64,000 bases of DNA. Origin: Synchiropus splendidus. Taxonomy: Eukaryota; Chordata; Actinopteri; Syngnathiformes; Callionymidae. The DNA lies in contig NC_071338.1 in NCBI RefSeq assembly GCF_027744825.2, positions 30,237,501-30,301,500 on the forward strand, read 5' to 3'. The position numbers and the translations under genes are program-made. Positions 32,769-44,417 of this stretch are shown here, in pieces. Each line of letters begins with the position of its first letter. Positions within the stretch are counted from its first letter, which is position 1. Under the pieces are notes generated by a model. The model did no database searches and was not told the DNA's origin. It saw nothing but the letters and a program-made list of their open reading frames with translations.

Positions 32769-34898
32769 GTGAGGTACCCGGGGATGAGTCTTGTCTACAG
32801 GGTTTGACCCACTAGTCTTTCACCATCGGCCTGTTGGGCCAGGAAATCAGCCACACAGGTGGATCAGCACTTCAAGGCTGTCGGGAGACTTTATCAGACG
32901 ATCGGAAAGTCTGCTCATGTGGTACCAACGCCAGAGGACATGAAGATGAAGCCGATGCTGATCCAACAAAATCCAGTGAAAAATGATCATTTATGGTTCT
33001 GGAACAATGCAGTGGGAAATAAGGACCTTTACTCATGAGCTTGTCATAAAACTTGTCAGGTTTCAGCCTAAAAAAAGCTCCATGCTGCAATGATTTTATC
33101 AAAACATGTTTTATTTGCAGTTCCAGGGGGAACTCCCCCTGGGGTGGCTCGGGCATCTGATCCGGATGCCTCCCTGGACGCCTCCCTGGGGGGGTGTTCC
33201 GGGCATGTCCTACCGGGAGGAGACCCCGGGGAAGACCCAGGACTCGCTGGAGAGATGATGTCTCCGCTCTGGCCTGGGAACGCCTCGGGATCCCCCGGGA
33301 AGAGCTGGAGGAGGTTTGTGCGGATCGGGAAGTTTGGGCTTCCTTGCTCCGAATGCTGCCTCCGCGACCTGACCCCGGATAAGCGGCAGAAGAAGGTGAA
33401 CTTGAAAGTGAAGGTTTTATTTGCATGAAGCAAGTCTGGATGGTGGGAAGGTAGGGTTCCCTGAGGTGTGCCACGGAGGCGGACCTCCACTCTGCTTCAA
33501 GTCAGCGATGGTTGTAGTTTTTGTAGTTTTCCACCCACCACCAGAGTCATTCAGGTGAGGTGAATCATGTCGTGATAAAACACGAGACGTTGTTCGCATT
33601 TCACTATAAAAGAACAAACAGGAAAACAGGACCGCAGCTCGGCGTGGTGCTAAAATCCGACACCAAAGCCCGACACAAAAGTCAAGCATAGTTTTAAAGG
33701 GTACCTACCACACAAGTAAGTGATCAGCTGACACTGTTGATGTGGTTGAGACTGCTGACACACTGCCAGCTGAATCAGCAGATTCATGAGCCGCTCCAGC
33801 TGCTGCCAGAGAAACTGCTCTGATACTGGTGGATCTGCTTCCATGAACCTAGTTTTAAACTTGTTTACATCAAGAAAACACTCAATCATGGCATGAGTCG
33901 TTCTGAAGCCTCCGATCTGTTCTGATGGTCTGTGCTACCCCGGGATTACACGGTCATATCTGTAGCAGTGGAGCCACGTTTGTTCAGAGAACATGTGTTA
34001 GAAAAATTCCAGCGTGAAAAAAAAAAGTCCCAGTAATGAAATATCGTTGATGGCTGAGATTCAACCGTGAAACCAAAGTGAAGAAGAAGCCCTGGCAAAG
34101 TCGAGTGAAATAAAACTATTTCATTGTATGGTTGAAGAGTCGCCATAAAACCTTGACATATAGAAGATAAGCACCATAAAGCAGATAAGCATTTCCAGCT
34201 AAACGCACTTACAGTAAGTCACATGACACTCTGGGCGGGGGGTAAGGGCGACCTCTATTGATGAGTCAGAGAGAAAGAGAAACAGCTGCAGAGCTTGACT
34301 CGCATCCTTGGAGCAGCAACATGTGGGACACCATGAGGGTGACGACCACCGGTCGGTCGGTACATCCCTAAACAAAAGTGTCTCCGATGTGACTCCTGTC
34401 CTCGGACTACTATCACTTCGCTGAATCTTTTTTTTATTTTGTAGTTTACCAAACCAAAGTGAAGAAAGAAGTGAAATAATGGTTGAACAGCCTCCATAAA
34501 ACCTTGACATAATTCAAAGCTGAGACTGAAACAAAATGGATTTTAGAAGATAAGGGTGGGGGTGAGGGCGCCCTCTTTTGAAGAGCTGGATGTCAAAAAT
34601 GATGAGTCAATTCAAACTCTTTTGAGGTTATTCTGCACCAGCTCCACGACACTGGAAACGCAAAATGAAGTGAAATAAATCCATGCGCTGAGTAGGTCCA
34701 CCGTACCTACACACACGATTATACATGAACACAATCGAAGCTGTGACACGGACGAGACCTAACTACCAGCTCAACACAGGTGAGCACGTGTCACACAAAA
34801 ACACTTTCGAATGTATTCACAAAACACGGTACTTACAGCATGAACGAAAAACGAACAGCACAACCTTCACAATGAACACCGAGAAGACATAAACATGA
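32769..34898. other. Intergenic DNA between receptor 2 and block B copy 2
   Basis: This stretch is missing from the equivalent place after receptor 1, where the receptor flank joins block B directly at about 29,449. It holds a LINE fragment (33,115-33,405). A segment (34,075-34,340) recurs at 41,715-41,985, sharing gcagataagcatttccagct and agtaagtcacatgacactct. A segment near 32,850-32,930 recurs near 42,300-42,390. It also preserves an unoccupied hAT target site at 32,811-32,818 (see the element at 49,824). Confidence 0.6.
33115..33405 (+). mobile_element. Non-LTR retrotransposon 3' fragment
   Basis: The frame at 33,194-33,382 reads RPRGRPRTRWRDDVSALAWE, then RLGIPREELEEV and SLLRMLPPRPDPG, the end of the reverse transcriptase of a common teleost LINE, probably of the L2/CR1 or Rex group; the family is recalled, not searched. 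Upstream GC-rich text (tcgggcatctgatccggatg) belongs to the same element. It lacks all upstream domains and is dead. Confidence 0.82.
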
Positions 34899-36277
34899 AG
34901 AGATTACACAAAGATGCCACTATCCGCAGTTTCACCTCAACACTGTGAGGGCAAGTGGGATCAGTTACTGGATATTGGATCACGGAGAGATGGAAACGAA
35001 ACTCAGATTAAATTATGAAAGGAAAATAACTCATGGGGGTAAATGTTCACAAATAAATAAATACATATACAGAATAAGACAAACATTTACAAAATGCATA
35101 ATGTCATTTCTGACTCTGTTACACAGACGTGCAGAGCTCCACTCAGGCTGGAGTGTTTGAAAAGCATTGTTTCCACAGGCACAGACTCATGTCGCTGTAA
35201 AGTCAGGGCCCAACACTGCCCTATGATCTGCCACTCACTACTTAGTGTCCACATTAAAGGAGCAGGGTTTCCCGAGAGCAGAATGTGGTGCTGCGTCACC
35301 ACACCTGTGCACACAGTGCAGTGCAGTTTTCAAGGTGCACTTCATCACCACTGTTGGACTCTGTTACATCACCTGTATGATTTCACTGACCAGCCACCAA
35401 AAAAATGATCCATAATCCTCTCAATTTTACTGAGCCGCACACCTGGTAAGAATAAAAATTAAAGTGTGCGCACGTTTTTGTAAATTCTGAGACCGAAATA
35501 CTAAAGTGTGTTCAGCAGCGTGGTGCATGTGGGGACAATAGAAGTAGCAGACAGAACTGTTTAAACATATATTTTGAGAAATTCAGATAGATTTTTGGTT
35601 TCCCTAACTCATCAATAATATATCAGTGCATTGGAGGAATATAGTTTATCATCCATAATAATAATAATAAGAAGAAGAATCCACAATGTTCTGTTTGTCT
35701 CAATCCACATGCAGCAGAAAAAGTTGTGGAGCAAATGGAATGAATCAATATCAGATCAGTGCCTGCAGTTTCCACATTTCATGGGCACACTTTAGTATTT
35801 CGTTCCCACGATATACTAAAGCGTGCGCACAGTTTATTTATTTATTTTTAACCGTGTCAAGTCTGGGGCTCCATACAATTTTGTTAAATATGAATTGTAA
35901 GTCGTACAGATGAGTTTAATAATAATTTGGAGAAACTGAGTAGAGATATATGTAGGATATATACGTCAATATATGGAGGCAAAAAAATAACTTTGGACCT
36001 TCCCTGTCTGTAGAGGTAGATCGGTTCTGGACATGTCGTATCTGCTGTGCTCATGAGCTGAACTTCTCCTGCAGAGAACACAGGCTAATATATCACATCT
36101 GTCTCCACATCCTAGAAAAAATGTGTCAAAGTGAATCAAGGCTGAAGTCAGTATTTTGTTGTTTAAATGTATGTATGGGTCCATATTTGTCAGTAATATA
36201 CCAAATTCAGTCAAACTGAAAAATGTGGCTTCTTGTGGCAATTATTCTTATATCAGTAAATATACTATATGTATATG

Positions 36278-36280
<3 letters not shown>
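34899..36280 (+). repeat. Duplicated block B, copy 2: lysozyme upstream DNA without a lysozyme
   Basis: Near-identical to 29,449-30,827. It contains the same non-coding open frames and the same ~225-base segment (35,900-36,110) related to the upstream region of the two lysozyme genes. It ends in a (TA)n tract (36,281-36,349), after which block A copy 2 starts at once. Again no lysozyme exon follows. Confidence 0.8.

Positions 36281-36349
<69 letters not shown>
36281..36349. repeat. (TA)n microsatellite at the block B / block A junction
   Basis: About 34 TA units joining block B copy 2 to block A copy 2 (gcagcttgcttccaagtgtt begins at about 36,366). Confidence 0.95.
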
Positions 36350-36352
<3 letters not shown>

Positions 36353-37574
36353 GGAAGTGTAGTCGCAGCTTGCTTCCAAGTGTTGGCAATACACCTACCG
36401 TGTACCTCCGCGCGCTTATTTACTAGTGAGAATGACTACCAAGAATCCAACAAGTTATATCCAAGACATTTATTCCCTGACAGAGGAGTCTAATACAAAA
36501 GCAGAATTCTGGGTCAGCAACTACGCCTGACTCATCCTTAGCAGTAGTCCAGAAGAGCGACAAAAAAAAAACTATCTGAGGTCTTGACCCTTTATACACA
36601 AAAGTTTCTCTACATGGGCTCTGTCCTCGTCCGATTGGTCCTCCGCTGTTGGCGGCAGTCCTGGTCGCTGGCTCCCTCGTAACCATGGCAACGATCACAA
36701 GGTACGCGCCCCCGTTCTGGACCCAGGCGGGTCTTATCAGGACCAGCTCCTTCCAGCTCTGGAGAAGATGGTACTTCCCAGCCTCCTCCGTCTGACCTTG
36801 GATCCTCTAAGGATTTTGTTTGTTCCTCCAGTGTGGTTCACTCCAAATTCTCACACACACTCAGCCACACTCCCTCTTTCAGCATTCCTGTGGATAACTT
36901 CTTTATTAGTAGATCAAACAATGGATAATATTAATACTGTAGAATACTTCCCATGACAAGTCATCCAGTGGCGGTCCTACAGCGAATGACTCCCCAGGCC
37001 ATCCCTCTTCACCGCACCTCTCACACCAAAAAAACAAACAAAAATCTTTCCGTTAAAACATTATACATTTGACCTGTGTGAACATAGTATTTCGAAATAC
37101 GTCAACAAAAAATAAAATATGCCCTTTCTGGCATTTCTTGATGCAAGTCCTCAACTATTTCCACAAAAGAAATTTGCCGTCCAGTTGAAGAGTTTGTGCT
37201 GATGACAGCAGAGACGTGGAAGATCTCTGGTATGAGTTTCAGTTTTGAGAAGCTCCTCTACGGTTACGTGATGCCCCAGAAAACCAAACCGACCTTTCAT
37301 GTTCGACAGGGTGCAGAGCACAGTGGCCTGATCTCATCGCACCCTGGACTTTGCTGGTGCCTGCTTGAAGGACATGGAGGAGTCTTTGGTGGCCCATACT
37401 GTCCTTGCTGGGTGCTTCTTCATCCTCGGCTCACCGGTAGGACGTTGGACGCTTGGCTCCTGAGGTATGGTCTTTCTTCTTTCAGGCCATGCTGGGAGGG
37501 AACTTATCCCAGAGGCCTTTAACCAAAAGCGAAGGCCGTCTGACATAGAACAGCACATATGACATAGAAATATG

Positions 37575-37822
37575 GGTTACTTTATGTAACCACAGGTCTG
37601 TGAATATGTGTGTCGCCCTCTAAACTGGCTTCTGTGGCTGAGTTCCAAAAGAGGCTGAGCCACGGAAGCCAAGGGGGTCATAGTGGGCGGTGCCTAACTG
37701 GACGGTGAGCCAGTCAATCAAAAGTCTCAGGCCTCGATGTGGATTAACCAATAGCAAAGGCTGTAAGAGGGCAACACACACATTCATAGAACGTGAACTG
37801 TGGTTACAGGTTAAAGGTAACC
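37575..37822. mobile_element. ~248-bp MITE, copy 2
   Basis: Same element and same position within block A as 26,553-26,800, so one insertion duplicated with its surroundings rather than two independent events. Confidence 0.82.
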
Positions 37823-37847
37823 AAGATTCATGAAGAAGAAAATGTCT

Positions 37848-37851
<4 letters not shown>

Positions 37852-37934
<83 letters not shown>
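37852..37934. repeat. (TA)n microsatellite in block A copy 2
   Basis: About 41 TA units, the counterpart of 26,830-26,915. Confidence 0.96.
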
Positions 37935-37937
<3 letters not shown>

Positions 37938-38517
37938 TGTGGCTGAGTGTGTGTGAGATACACATATATATGCAGCTCGGACTGAAAATGAAAAAGCATT
38001 TCTGTTAATGCGTTTTAATTACAAATATGAATCGCTTCCACAGTCACACGAGGGAAATGGGCGTCAGAAAGGGACTCCTTCCTTTCATGCTACTGCAGTG
38101 TCGCCTGCTGGTGATGTGCGGCATTACACGCGGTGCAGGTGCCCCTGCCCCATCAACAGAGGGCGCCCATAAAATCCCCCGCACCCCTAGTTTTGGATTA
38201 CGTCAAGGTTTGATGCAGACTCTTCAACCTTAGAATAAAAGGGTAAATAAAATGTTTATTTTTTATTTTTATTTTTTTATTTAACTTGTTTTTGCCTTGC
38301 GTAGGTTTTTGTCTTCAGTTTGATTTCATGGTTTAGTCTCGGCCGCCGACGATATGTCATTGCTGAGACTCAGACTCACTTTTAGAGATTTCTTTTTCAT
38401 GTTGGAATTTATTTGTTTTTTAAAGTGGCCACACATTGGAGGAAATGAGCTCTGTTTTAGGACTATTTATTTTGTTAAATTATTTTTTAATACATAGAAA
38501 CAGATTTTTTTTAATCA

Positions 38518-38518
<1 letters not shown>

Positions 38519-38594
<76 letters not shown>
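38519..38594. repeat. (TA)n microsatellite downstream of receptor gene 3
   Basis: About 37 units with two CA interruptions near its right end. Counterpart of 27,486-27,610. Confidence 0.95.
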
Positions 38595-38832
38595 AATCTC
38601 TTTATTTTTTTGGCATTGAAAAAAATGGACAGAAAAAAGCGAAATTAAAAATAAGAATATATTTCTATATTTATTTTTTCATCCAATATTCATCAGACTC
38701 AGCATCAAAACATCACACAGACAGAGAGAGTGTTTCAGAAGCATTGTTCGTTTATTGAAGCCCAACAAGAGCGCGCACTTTGCTCATCGGAGAGGTCAAA
38801 GGTCAGCGGTTATTTACAAGCGTCATGGCGGC

Positions 38833-40119
38833 TCAGACCGGAGCCTCTTCCTGCGCGTCTGACTCTGGAGACAGCTGGGACATCTCCAGCTCCTCCACAG
38901 CTGCTGGGAGCTGCTCTCCCCTCCTGCCCCTCCACACCACCACAACAACAACAACAACAACACACAGCATCATCAGCACCACAGCACTGAGCAGCACGGA
39001 TCTCAGCAGGTGGTGATCAACCCCTGGCTCGCCGAACATCACCAGGGTCTCAGATCTGAACACACAGTTGTCAGGGCCTCTAAAAGCCACACACCAGAAG
39101 TGTCCACTGTCCTGCAGAGAGACATTCCTGATCACCAGGCTGCTGCCAGAGAGGTACATGTTGTCTAGTTGTTGTGACTTAATATCAAAGACTTGTCCTT
39201 CGGTTCTGTTGGACCTCATGAACCAGCGAACCAAACCAGTCTGATTCCAGTCCCCACAGGGAAGAGTGAGGTTCTCCCCCTCAGTGAAGAGCTCCACAGC
39301 AGGAGGTCCAGGCTCAGGACACACGTACAGGTTATAACGCTCAAGACCAGAAGCACCGAGTTCACAGGTGTATTCACCTGTGTGGGCCAACGTCAGAGAT
39401 GGAAACATCAGAGAGGAGTTGGGACTGACGTTGTCAGAGCCCAGTGAATTAAACATGATCCACCTGCCTGTTTGGTTCCTGCTGCTGTCAGAACAGTTCA
39501 GCTCCAGACTCTCTCCCACCGAGCGCAGGATGAACAGTGGTCGGACTCGAATACTGAAACGACTGTGAAGGTGGCACCTGAGCTGCTGCTTCTCCAGACA
39601 GAAGTAGGAGATGGTATAAGAAAATTTGTCAAGAGTGACCAGGAGGGAAGCCTTGTTCTCCAGCAGCTGGACTTTGTGGTCTGAAGGTGTTCCCTCATCT
39701 ATGAACACAATTCCATCCGTTGAGTAGCTGTCATAGGCCCACTGAACACTCTGGTTTGGTCCCACACCATCACACCTCAGCTCCACTGTCTCTCCACCAT
39801 TCACATACAGAGGCTTATGATCTCTCATCTTCTGGTCATCACACACCAGGAGCGTGGAGTTCCTGTCCAGCGTCAGGTTGCCCTGAGTCCAGCACTGCTG
39901 CTGGTACTGACCCGAGTGGGAAACATCCAGAGGGTCTGTGTCATAATAGTAGTCTGATGAGTTCCACACCACCTGCATCCCCTCAGAGGTCCATCTGGAG
40001 ATGGAGCAGAAGTCGGCATTGTCGTCCAGGAAGAAGACATGATCCTGCCCTGCTCTCAGGATGATCTCAGCGTGGATGTTGGAGCAGAGCAGCAGCAGCA
40101 GCAGCAGCAGAGCAGCCAT
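38833..40119 (-). CDS. Intronless immunoglobulin-superfamily receptor 3 (428 aa)
   Basis: Third intact paralogue, closest to receptor 1 through the third Ig-like domain (NSSLMFPSLTLAHTGEY). It has the same order: signal peptide with eight consecutive leucines (MAALLLLLLLLCSNIHA), atypical N-terminal domain, three Ig-like domains, a valine-run membrane span (nine Val), and a tyrosine-free tail. It has DGVGPNQS instead of DSVGPNQS in domain 2 and SIRVRPLFILRSVG in place of VRVRPQVILRSVG. A minus-strand AATAAA lies at 38,751-38,756. Block A lies on its 3' side, as for receptor 1, so the 1 and 3 units are the closest duplicates. Confidence 0.87.
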   Translation of the reverse strand: MAALLLLLLLLCSNIHAEIILRAGQDHVFFLDDNADFCSISRWTSEGMQVVWNSSDYYYDTDPLDVSHSGQYQQQCWTQGNLTLDRNSTLLVCDDQKMRDHKPLYVNGGETVELRCDGVGPNQSVQWAYDSYSTDGIVFIDEGTPSDHKVQLLENKASLLVTLDKFSYTISYFCLEKQQLRCHLHSRFSIRVRPLFILRSVGESLELNCSDSSRNQTGRWIMFNSLGSDNVSPNSSLMFPSLTLAHTGEYTCELGASGLERYNLYVCPEPGPPAVELFTEGENLTLPCGDWNQTGLVRWFMRSNRTEGQVFDIKSQQLDNMYLSGSSLVIRNVSLQDSGHFWCVAFRGPDNCVFRSETLVMFGEPGVDHHLLRSVLLSAVVLMMLCVVVVVVVVVWRGRRGEQLPAAVEELEMSQLSPESDAQEEAPV

Positions 40120-40384
40120 GGTGTCGTGTGCGAGGGACTCAACTCTGACGGCTGCTTCATCGTCTCTATCTCAACACCATCAGCTGCTGTGTGGAACTGA
40201 GGGTCAGACCAGGAGGAGGCTGCATGCTTCTTCCTGTTCGCTTGAGCAACACCAGACAGGAAATGCAGATGTTTTCCCTCCATTTTTGGGCCAGTGTTAT
40301 TCATTCATTGTAGCTGAATGTCTGTCCTTTTTCAGTGTCCTCCTCCAGAGAGCCTAAACCACAGGTTCAGTGTTTTTGTCAACA

Positions 40385-40660
40385 GTCCAGTCGCCTTTGC
40401 AGAAGTGTGTATTAGCCCAATATGAGTTTTTAACCTACAAAGTGAGGACATTTTGGCCGCTCCTCACTTCTTTAACCCTCATTTTGAGGATTACAGTAAA
40501 ACTTAAAAAAAAAAAAACAAGGTGATTATCACTGAGTTTTACTTTGGTTATGATTTATGGTTAAGTTTAGCCCTTTGCTTTAGATTAAGGATTAGAGACT
40601 GGGGAAAGGATAATGGCGATGAGTGTCCTAAAAAATAAAGTTAGTAAGCTCTATTGAAAA
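40385..40660 (+). repeat. 'Gaggac' repeat family, copy 2
   Basis: Contains gtgaggacattttggccgct, cctcacttctttaaccctca and agactggggaaaggataatg. The surrounding DNA (40,250-40,760) is paralogous to 50,720-51,210, so this copy and the one at 50,875 are one insertion duplicated with the locus. Confidence 0.7.
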
Positions 40661-40762
40661 AAGTTATCAATAGAAAATGAAAACAAATACGCTTTGAATG
40701 AAGAATCCAGAAACATTTGAGAGGAATATACATGGTGGTGGGAGCCATGATGCAAACGTTTG

Positions 40763-41362
40763 TGTCATGATTCTGCTTTTATTTTGGTCACGTGAGTCCT
40801 CTCTTGTTTTCTCCCTTCGTTCTTCCTGTTCCTGTGGCACACGGCTGGAGCCAATCAACCCCTGGTTACCTGTGTATAAGAACACCTGGACTCCAGCAAC
40901 GTGTGCCAGATCGTCTCCTCTTGTTCCTGTGGTAAATTGGTTGTCCTTGTTTTTTCTCTCTCTGCGTTCTAGTTTGCTCATTTTTGACTACACTCTCTGA
41001 AACCCTGGTGCCTGAGTTCGAGTTTTAGTTTCTTCCTCCGTTTCTGCGTGTTTCCTGGTTTGTTCTGTGATTTTACTATCTCTGTTCATTGTGTATTTGT
41101 CTCTCTGTTTACAGATTTAAGTTTGACGCTCCCGGTTCCCGGTGACGCTTTGTTGGACTCTTATTGATGTTTGTGGACTTCTGCCAGTTTGGTGACTCTG
41201 TTTGGACATTCTGACTTTGCTTTGATTCTCCCGGTTCGGTGACACTTTCTGTTGTGGATTTATTGTTGTTAAAGATTAAAACGGTGTATTTGACTCGCTC
41301 CAGCCTCCTGTGACTCTTTCATCACTGCACTTGGGTCCCACTCCACGTCTTGACTCATGACA
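40763..41362. mobile_element. Solo-LTR-like element, copy 1
   Basis: A 600-base element with TGTCATGA at one end and TCATGACA at the other (TG...CA termini). Flanking pentamers gtttg and atttg match at four of five. The interior has ggcacacggctggagccaat, a gtgtataag TATA-like word and a repeated cccggttc(g/c)ggtgac word. Copies lie at 48,296-49,062 and 58,334-59,215. No internal gag/pol is present, so it reads as a solo LTR left by recombination. The paralogous site at about 51,208 lacks it. Confidence 0.75.
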
Positions 41363-42559
41363 ATTTGAGGTTGTCACTCAGAAATTCTGAGTTTTGAAGG
41401 CAGGATTTCTGAGTGATAAACTCTGAAGTTTGCATATTCTTCGATTAAGGTGTATCGCCCCACAACAGGGATGACAGCTCATCCAAGTAGTGTGAAGCTA
41501 TATGGGAGGGGTTACTGGATATTGGATCATGGGGAGATGGAAGCTCAACCAATCACTACTTGATGAACGTGGTGCTGCGTCAGCACTCCTGTGCTCAGAG
41601 TCCAGGGTTCAAGGTGCACTTCATCACTAATTTAACAAAATAAATAGTCCTAAAATAGAGCTCATTGTCTCCAATGCCAGGTCCCTTTAAAGTGTGAAAA
41701 AGACACCTGTAAAAAAGTGAAGAAAAATCCCTGGCAAAGACAAGTGAAATAAAAACCATTTTATTGTATGTTTGAAGGGTCTCCATAAACCCTTGACACC
41801 ACCCAAAACTAAAAGTGAAACAAAAAAGCAGATAAGCATTTCCAGCTAAATGCACTTACAGTAAGTCACATGACACTCTGGGCGGGGGTGCTGGTGTGCG
41901 GGTGCCCTCTATTAAATAGTCGGGCAGAAAGAGAAACAGCCACAGAGCTTCACTTGGATCCTGGGAGCAGCAACATGGCGTCTCAGGCGACAGCTAGCCA
42001 GGATGGTCTGGGCTACTTTAAGTGTTTCACCCTATTCTCATGTTAGTGTGACAGAGCACCTGCTCCGCGTGCAATGCCACACATCACCGGCAGGTCACAC
42101 AGCAGTAGCATGTGTGATATGTATAACTTCTACCACTAGGAGGAGTGTGTTGACTGTGTTGTGTGGGATTGACCTGTGGAGAATTCTAGAACAAGACGGA
42201 TAAGTAAACTGACAAACAGTGGTCTCTCTCTGCGTCTCTGTCCGTGTCAACAATATACAGCATTACGCCGGTGAAAGGAGGGAATCCCTTTCTGATGGCC
42301 ATTTCCCTTGTGGGGTCCCAGCCACACCGGGGGACCAGCACTTCCAGGCTTTCAGGAGACTGAAAGCACTTGGACAGTCTGCTCGTGTCAGGGGCAGCAG
42401 AGACGTCAACGGCAATTACTGGATTCTTTGTGTCGTTTTCTCCAGACTAACAGGTCGAACTGACTCCCATCATGCCACACTCAACTGAACATACCCTGAT
42501 CACTGCAGCTCACCGTCTTTTGGCCAGCAAAAACCTTGCAGGAGACCTTGTTAACTGTC
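41363..42559. other. Intergenic DNA with paralogous fragments
   Basis: No intact gene. The part 41,560-41,640 resembles block B (ggtgctgcgtcagcac, aaggtgcacttcatcac). The part 41,715-41,985 is paralogous to 34,075-34,340, and 42,260-42,400 to 32,850-32,930. This is what remains of a duplicated unit between receptor 3 and lysozyme 1. Confidence 0.5.
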
Positions 42560-42975
42560 ACCAGTGTTGGCACTAACACATTATTGTGTTATAGGAATGT
42601 TGTGTTTTGTAGTGCCATAACGCGTTCCTTTGCCGAAATTACCAACGCGTCATTACTGTGATCATTACATCACTATATCATTACATGCACATTACTCATT
42701 ACTTCACATTCACAACTCTTTAAAAAGTTTAAAAAGCAGTGTTCACAATACGCATTAAACGCTTCCGTGGTGGATGTGAAAAAAATGGCAGCTATAATGG
42801 CTGCTATCGATGACGGTCCAGGTGTGGGATTCCCATTGTGGACGTGTTCTCATTATGTTTCCTTTTTAGCTATAAAAGTGGTGTGCAAGCTATGTGGAGG
42901 CTCGAAAACACTATGCACGTCCAAAACGTGCAATTTCTGGCAAAACGTCTTCAGAAAGTGCACGCGTTGATCGAC
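42560..42975 (+). mobile_element. hAT transposon remnant with BED-finger start
   Basis: The left end (ccagtgttggcactaacaca) and the text ataacgcgttcctttg match the terminal region of a widespread fish hAT group, by memory. Downstream, the frame at 42,767-42,970 encodes KVVCKLCGGSKTLCTSKTCN, the first half of a BED zinc finger at the N-terminus of a hAT transposase. The expected histidines are lost behind a frameshift or deletion. The right end was not found. It cannot make transposase. Confidence 0.68.
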
Positions 42976-43579
42976 CAAGCTGGTGGGAAAAGAGATAGAT
43001 AAGTTACACTGCACACATAGTTTTAGATTATTATTCAAATAAGACCTTTTGATGTGGATGTTGACCAGATATTTGATATGGGTCACATGTGCGGATAGTG
43101 ATGATTTTAAATTCTTCCCCAGGATCAATACAGACCTCAGTTTTAAAGAACTGGAGCTCTCTGTCAAGTGTTTTATGCTTCATGCTTCACAGGGTCAATA
43201 CATGCTCCTGGATTATGTGTCACTATTTTAATGTACTTGTTTAACAATGTATGGTGTCGGTGTATTACAGTGAGATGATTTAAACAACTTTAGGTTAAAC
43301 AGAAATTCAAAATGCGTTCAATCAAAGGTCATCGCGATTAGTCGACTAATTGAAAAAAAATAAGCCCCTCAGTCGTGGGTGAGAGGAAGTCTTTACACCT
43401 TGGATTTCATCACTACCAGCTGGAGCTTCACAAGCTTGATGCACAAAACTGAGGTGTGTTAGTGTTTGGAGCTACGACTGCTGAAGTTCGTAAAAAAAAA
43501 AAAAAAAAGTTTATGGATTATTCACTTTACCTGCCACTATATAAGGGGATTTTTAGCTATTTTAAATAAAAAAAATAAT

Positions 43580-43840
43580 CCGTCTAAGAAAACAATTCCA
43601 TCTGTTCTGTAGCTCTCGTAGGCCCACTGAACACTGTGGTTTGGTCCCACACTGTCACAGCTCAGCTCCACTGTCTCTCCACCATTCACATACAGAGGCT
43701 CATGATCTCTCATCTTCTGGTCATCACACACCAAGAGCGTGGAGTTCCTGAGTCCAGCACTGCTGCTGGTACTGATCTGAGTGGGAAACAGCCAGAGGGT
43801 CGATGTCATAATAGTAGTCTGAAGAGTTCCAAAGCACCTG
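43580..43840 (-). pseudogene. Receptor gene fragment 4 (broken)
   Basis: Reads on the minus strand as part of the receptor N-terminal and second domains (NSTLLVCDDQKMRDHEPLYV, then GGETVELSCDSVGPNHSVQW and TDGIVF). Relative to receptor 2 it lacks about 20 bases after the word 'gtggagttcctg' on the plus strand, has no signal peptide, and is cut off in the first third of domain 2. Both edges are abrupt. It lies just upstream of, and divergent from, lysozyme gene 1. Confidence 0.88.
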
Positions 43841-44245
43841 TTTTGAAGGTAAACGAAGGGCTGAGTCAAAACAGGGCCCAACACTGCTGTAAGATCAGCC
43901 ACCTGACAGCAGAATGTGGTGCTGAGTCAGCACACCTGTGCCCACAGTGCAGTGGGTCCAAGGTGCACTTCATCACCACAGTTGGACTCTGTCATATGAC
44001 TTGTATGATTTCACTGCCCCACCACCAAAAAAATGATAATTTTTTCTTTCGATATTGTTACACATGAAGTGTAAGTCATACAGGCGAGTTCAATAACAAT
44101 TTGGGTGGAGAAACAGAGTAGAGAAATCTGCAAATATATGTGGGCAAAAAAGTAACTTTGGACCTTCCCAGTCTCGAGACACAGATCCGTTCCAGACATG
44201 TCTTATCTGCTGTGTTCATGAGCTGAACTTCTCCTGCGGCTCAGT
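43841..44245 (+). promoter_or_regulatory. Block-B-like upstream region of lysozyme gene 1
   Basis: Related to block B (29,820-30,620 and 35,270-36,080) and to 51,590-51,930 ahead of lysozyme gene 2. Shared phrases include aaggtgcacttcatcaccac, agtaactttggaccttccc and ttcatgagctgaacttctcc. This is the distal upstream region; the core promoter follows at 44,301-44,347. Confidence 0.6.
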
Positions 44246-44300
44246 GTTTTCCACTGTTGTGTTGTGAAACGTTCTGCGTTGTGTAAAAGGGAGTGTAAAC

Positions 44301-44347
44301 CACGTGTTTGGGATGAAGCCTCGCCCATCATGAACCTTGATATAAGA
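44301..44347 (+). promoter_or_regulatory. Core promoter of lysozyme gene 1: E-box and TATA box
   Basis: CACGTG (44,301-44,306) is followed 40 bases on by TATAAGA (44,341-44,347), which lies 77 bases before the ATG. Exactly the same order and spacing occur ahead of lysozyme gene 2 (51,999-52,045). A start site about 30 bases after the TATA box would give a 5' UTR of some 45 bases. Confidence 0.65.
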
Positions 44348-44417
44348 CTGAGAGTGAATGTGGTGGTGTTAGAAGAGCAAACTCAAGCTCTTCACACGGA
44401 CCTGCGCAGACACAGAC

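Larger units (their letters stand above)
36366..38518. repeat. Duplicated block A, copy 2
   Basis: Copy of 25,349-27,485, offset about 11.0 kb. It includes the same 108-codon open frame (37,196-37,522), the same MITE (37,575-37,822) and the same (TA)n tract. Small differences include an insertion of tttg near 36,820 and of gcgtcagaaag near 38,061. Confidence 0.88.

Noticed and set aside
32872..33490. 200- and 140-codon minus-strand frames
   Set aside because: Antisense to the LINE fragment at 33,115-33,405; proline/serine-rich shadows of GC-rich sequence.
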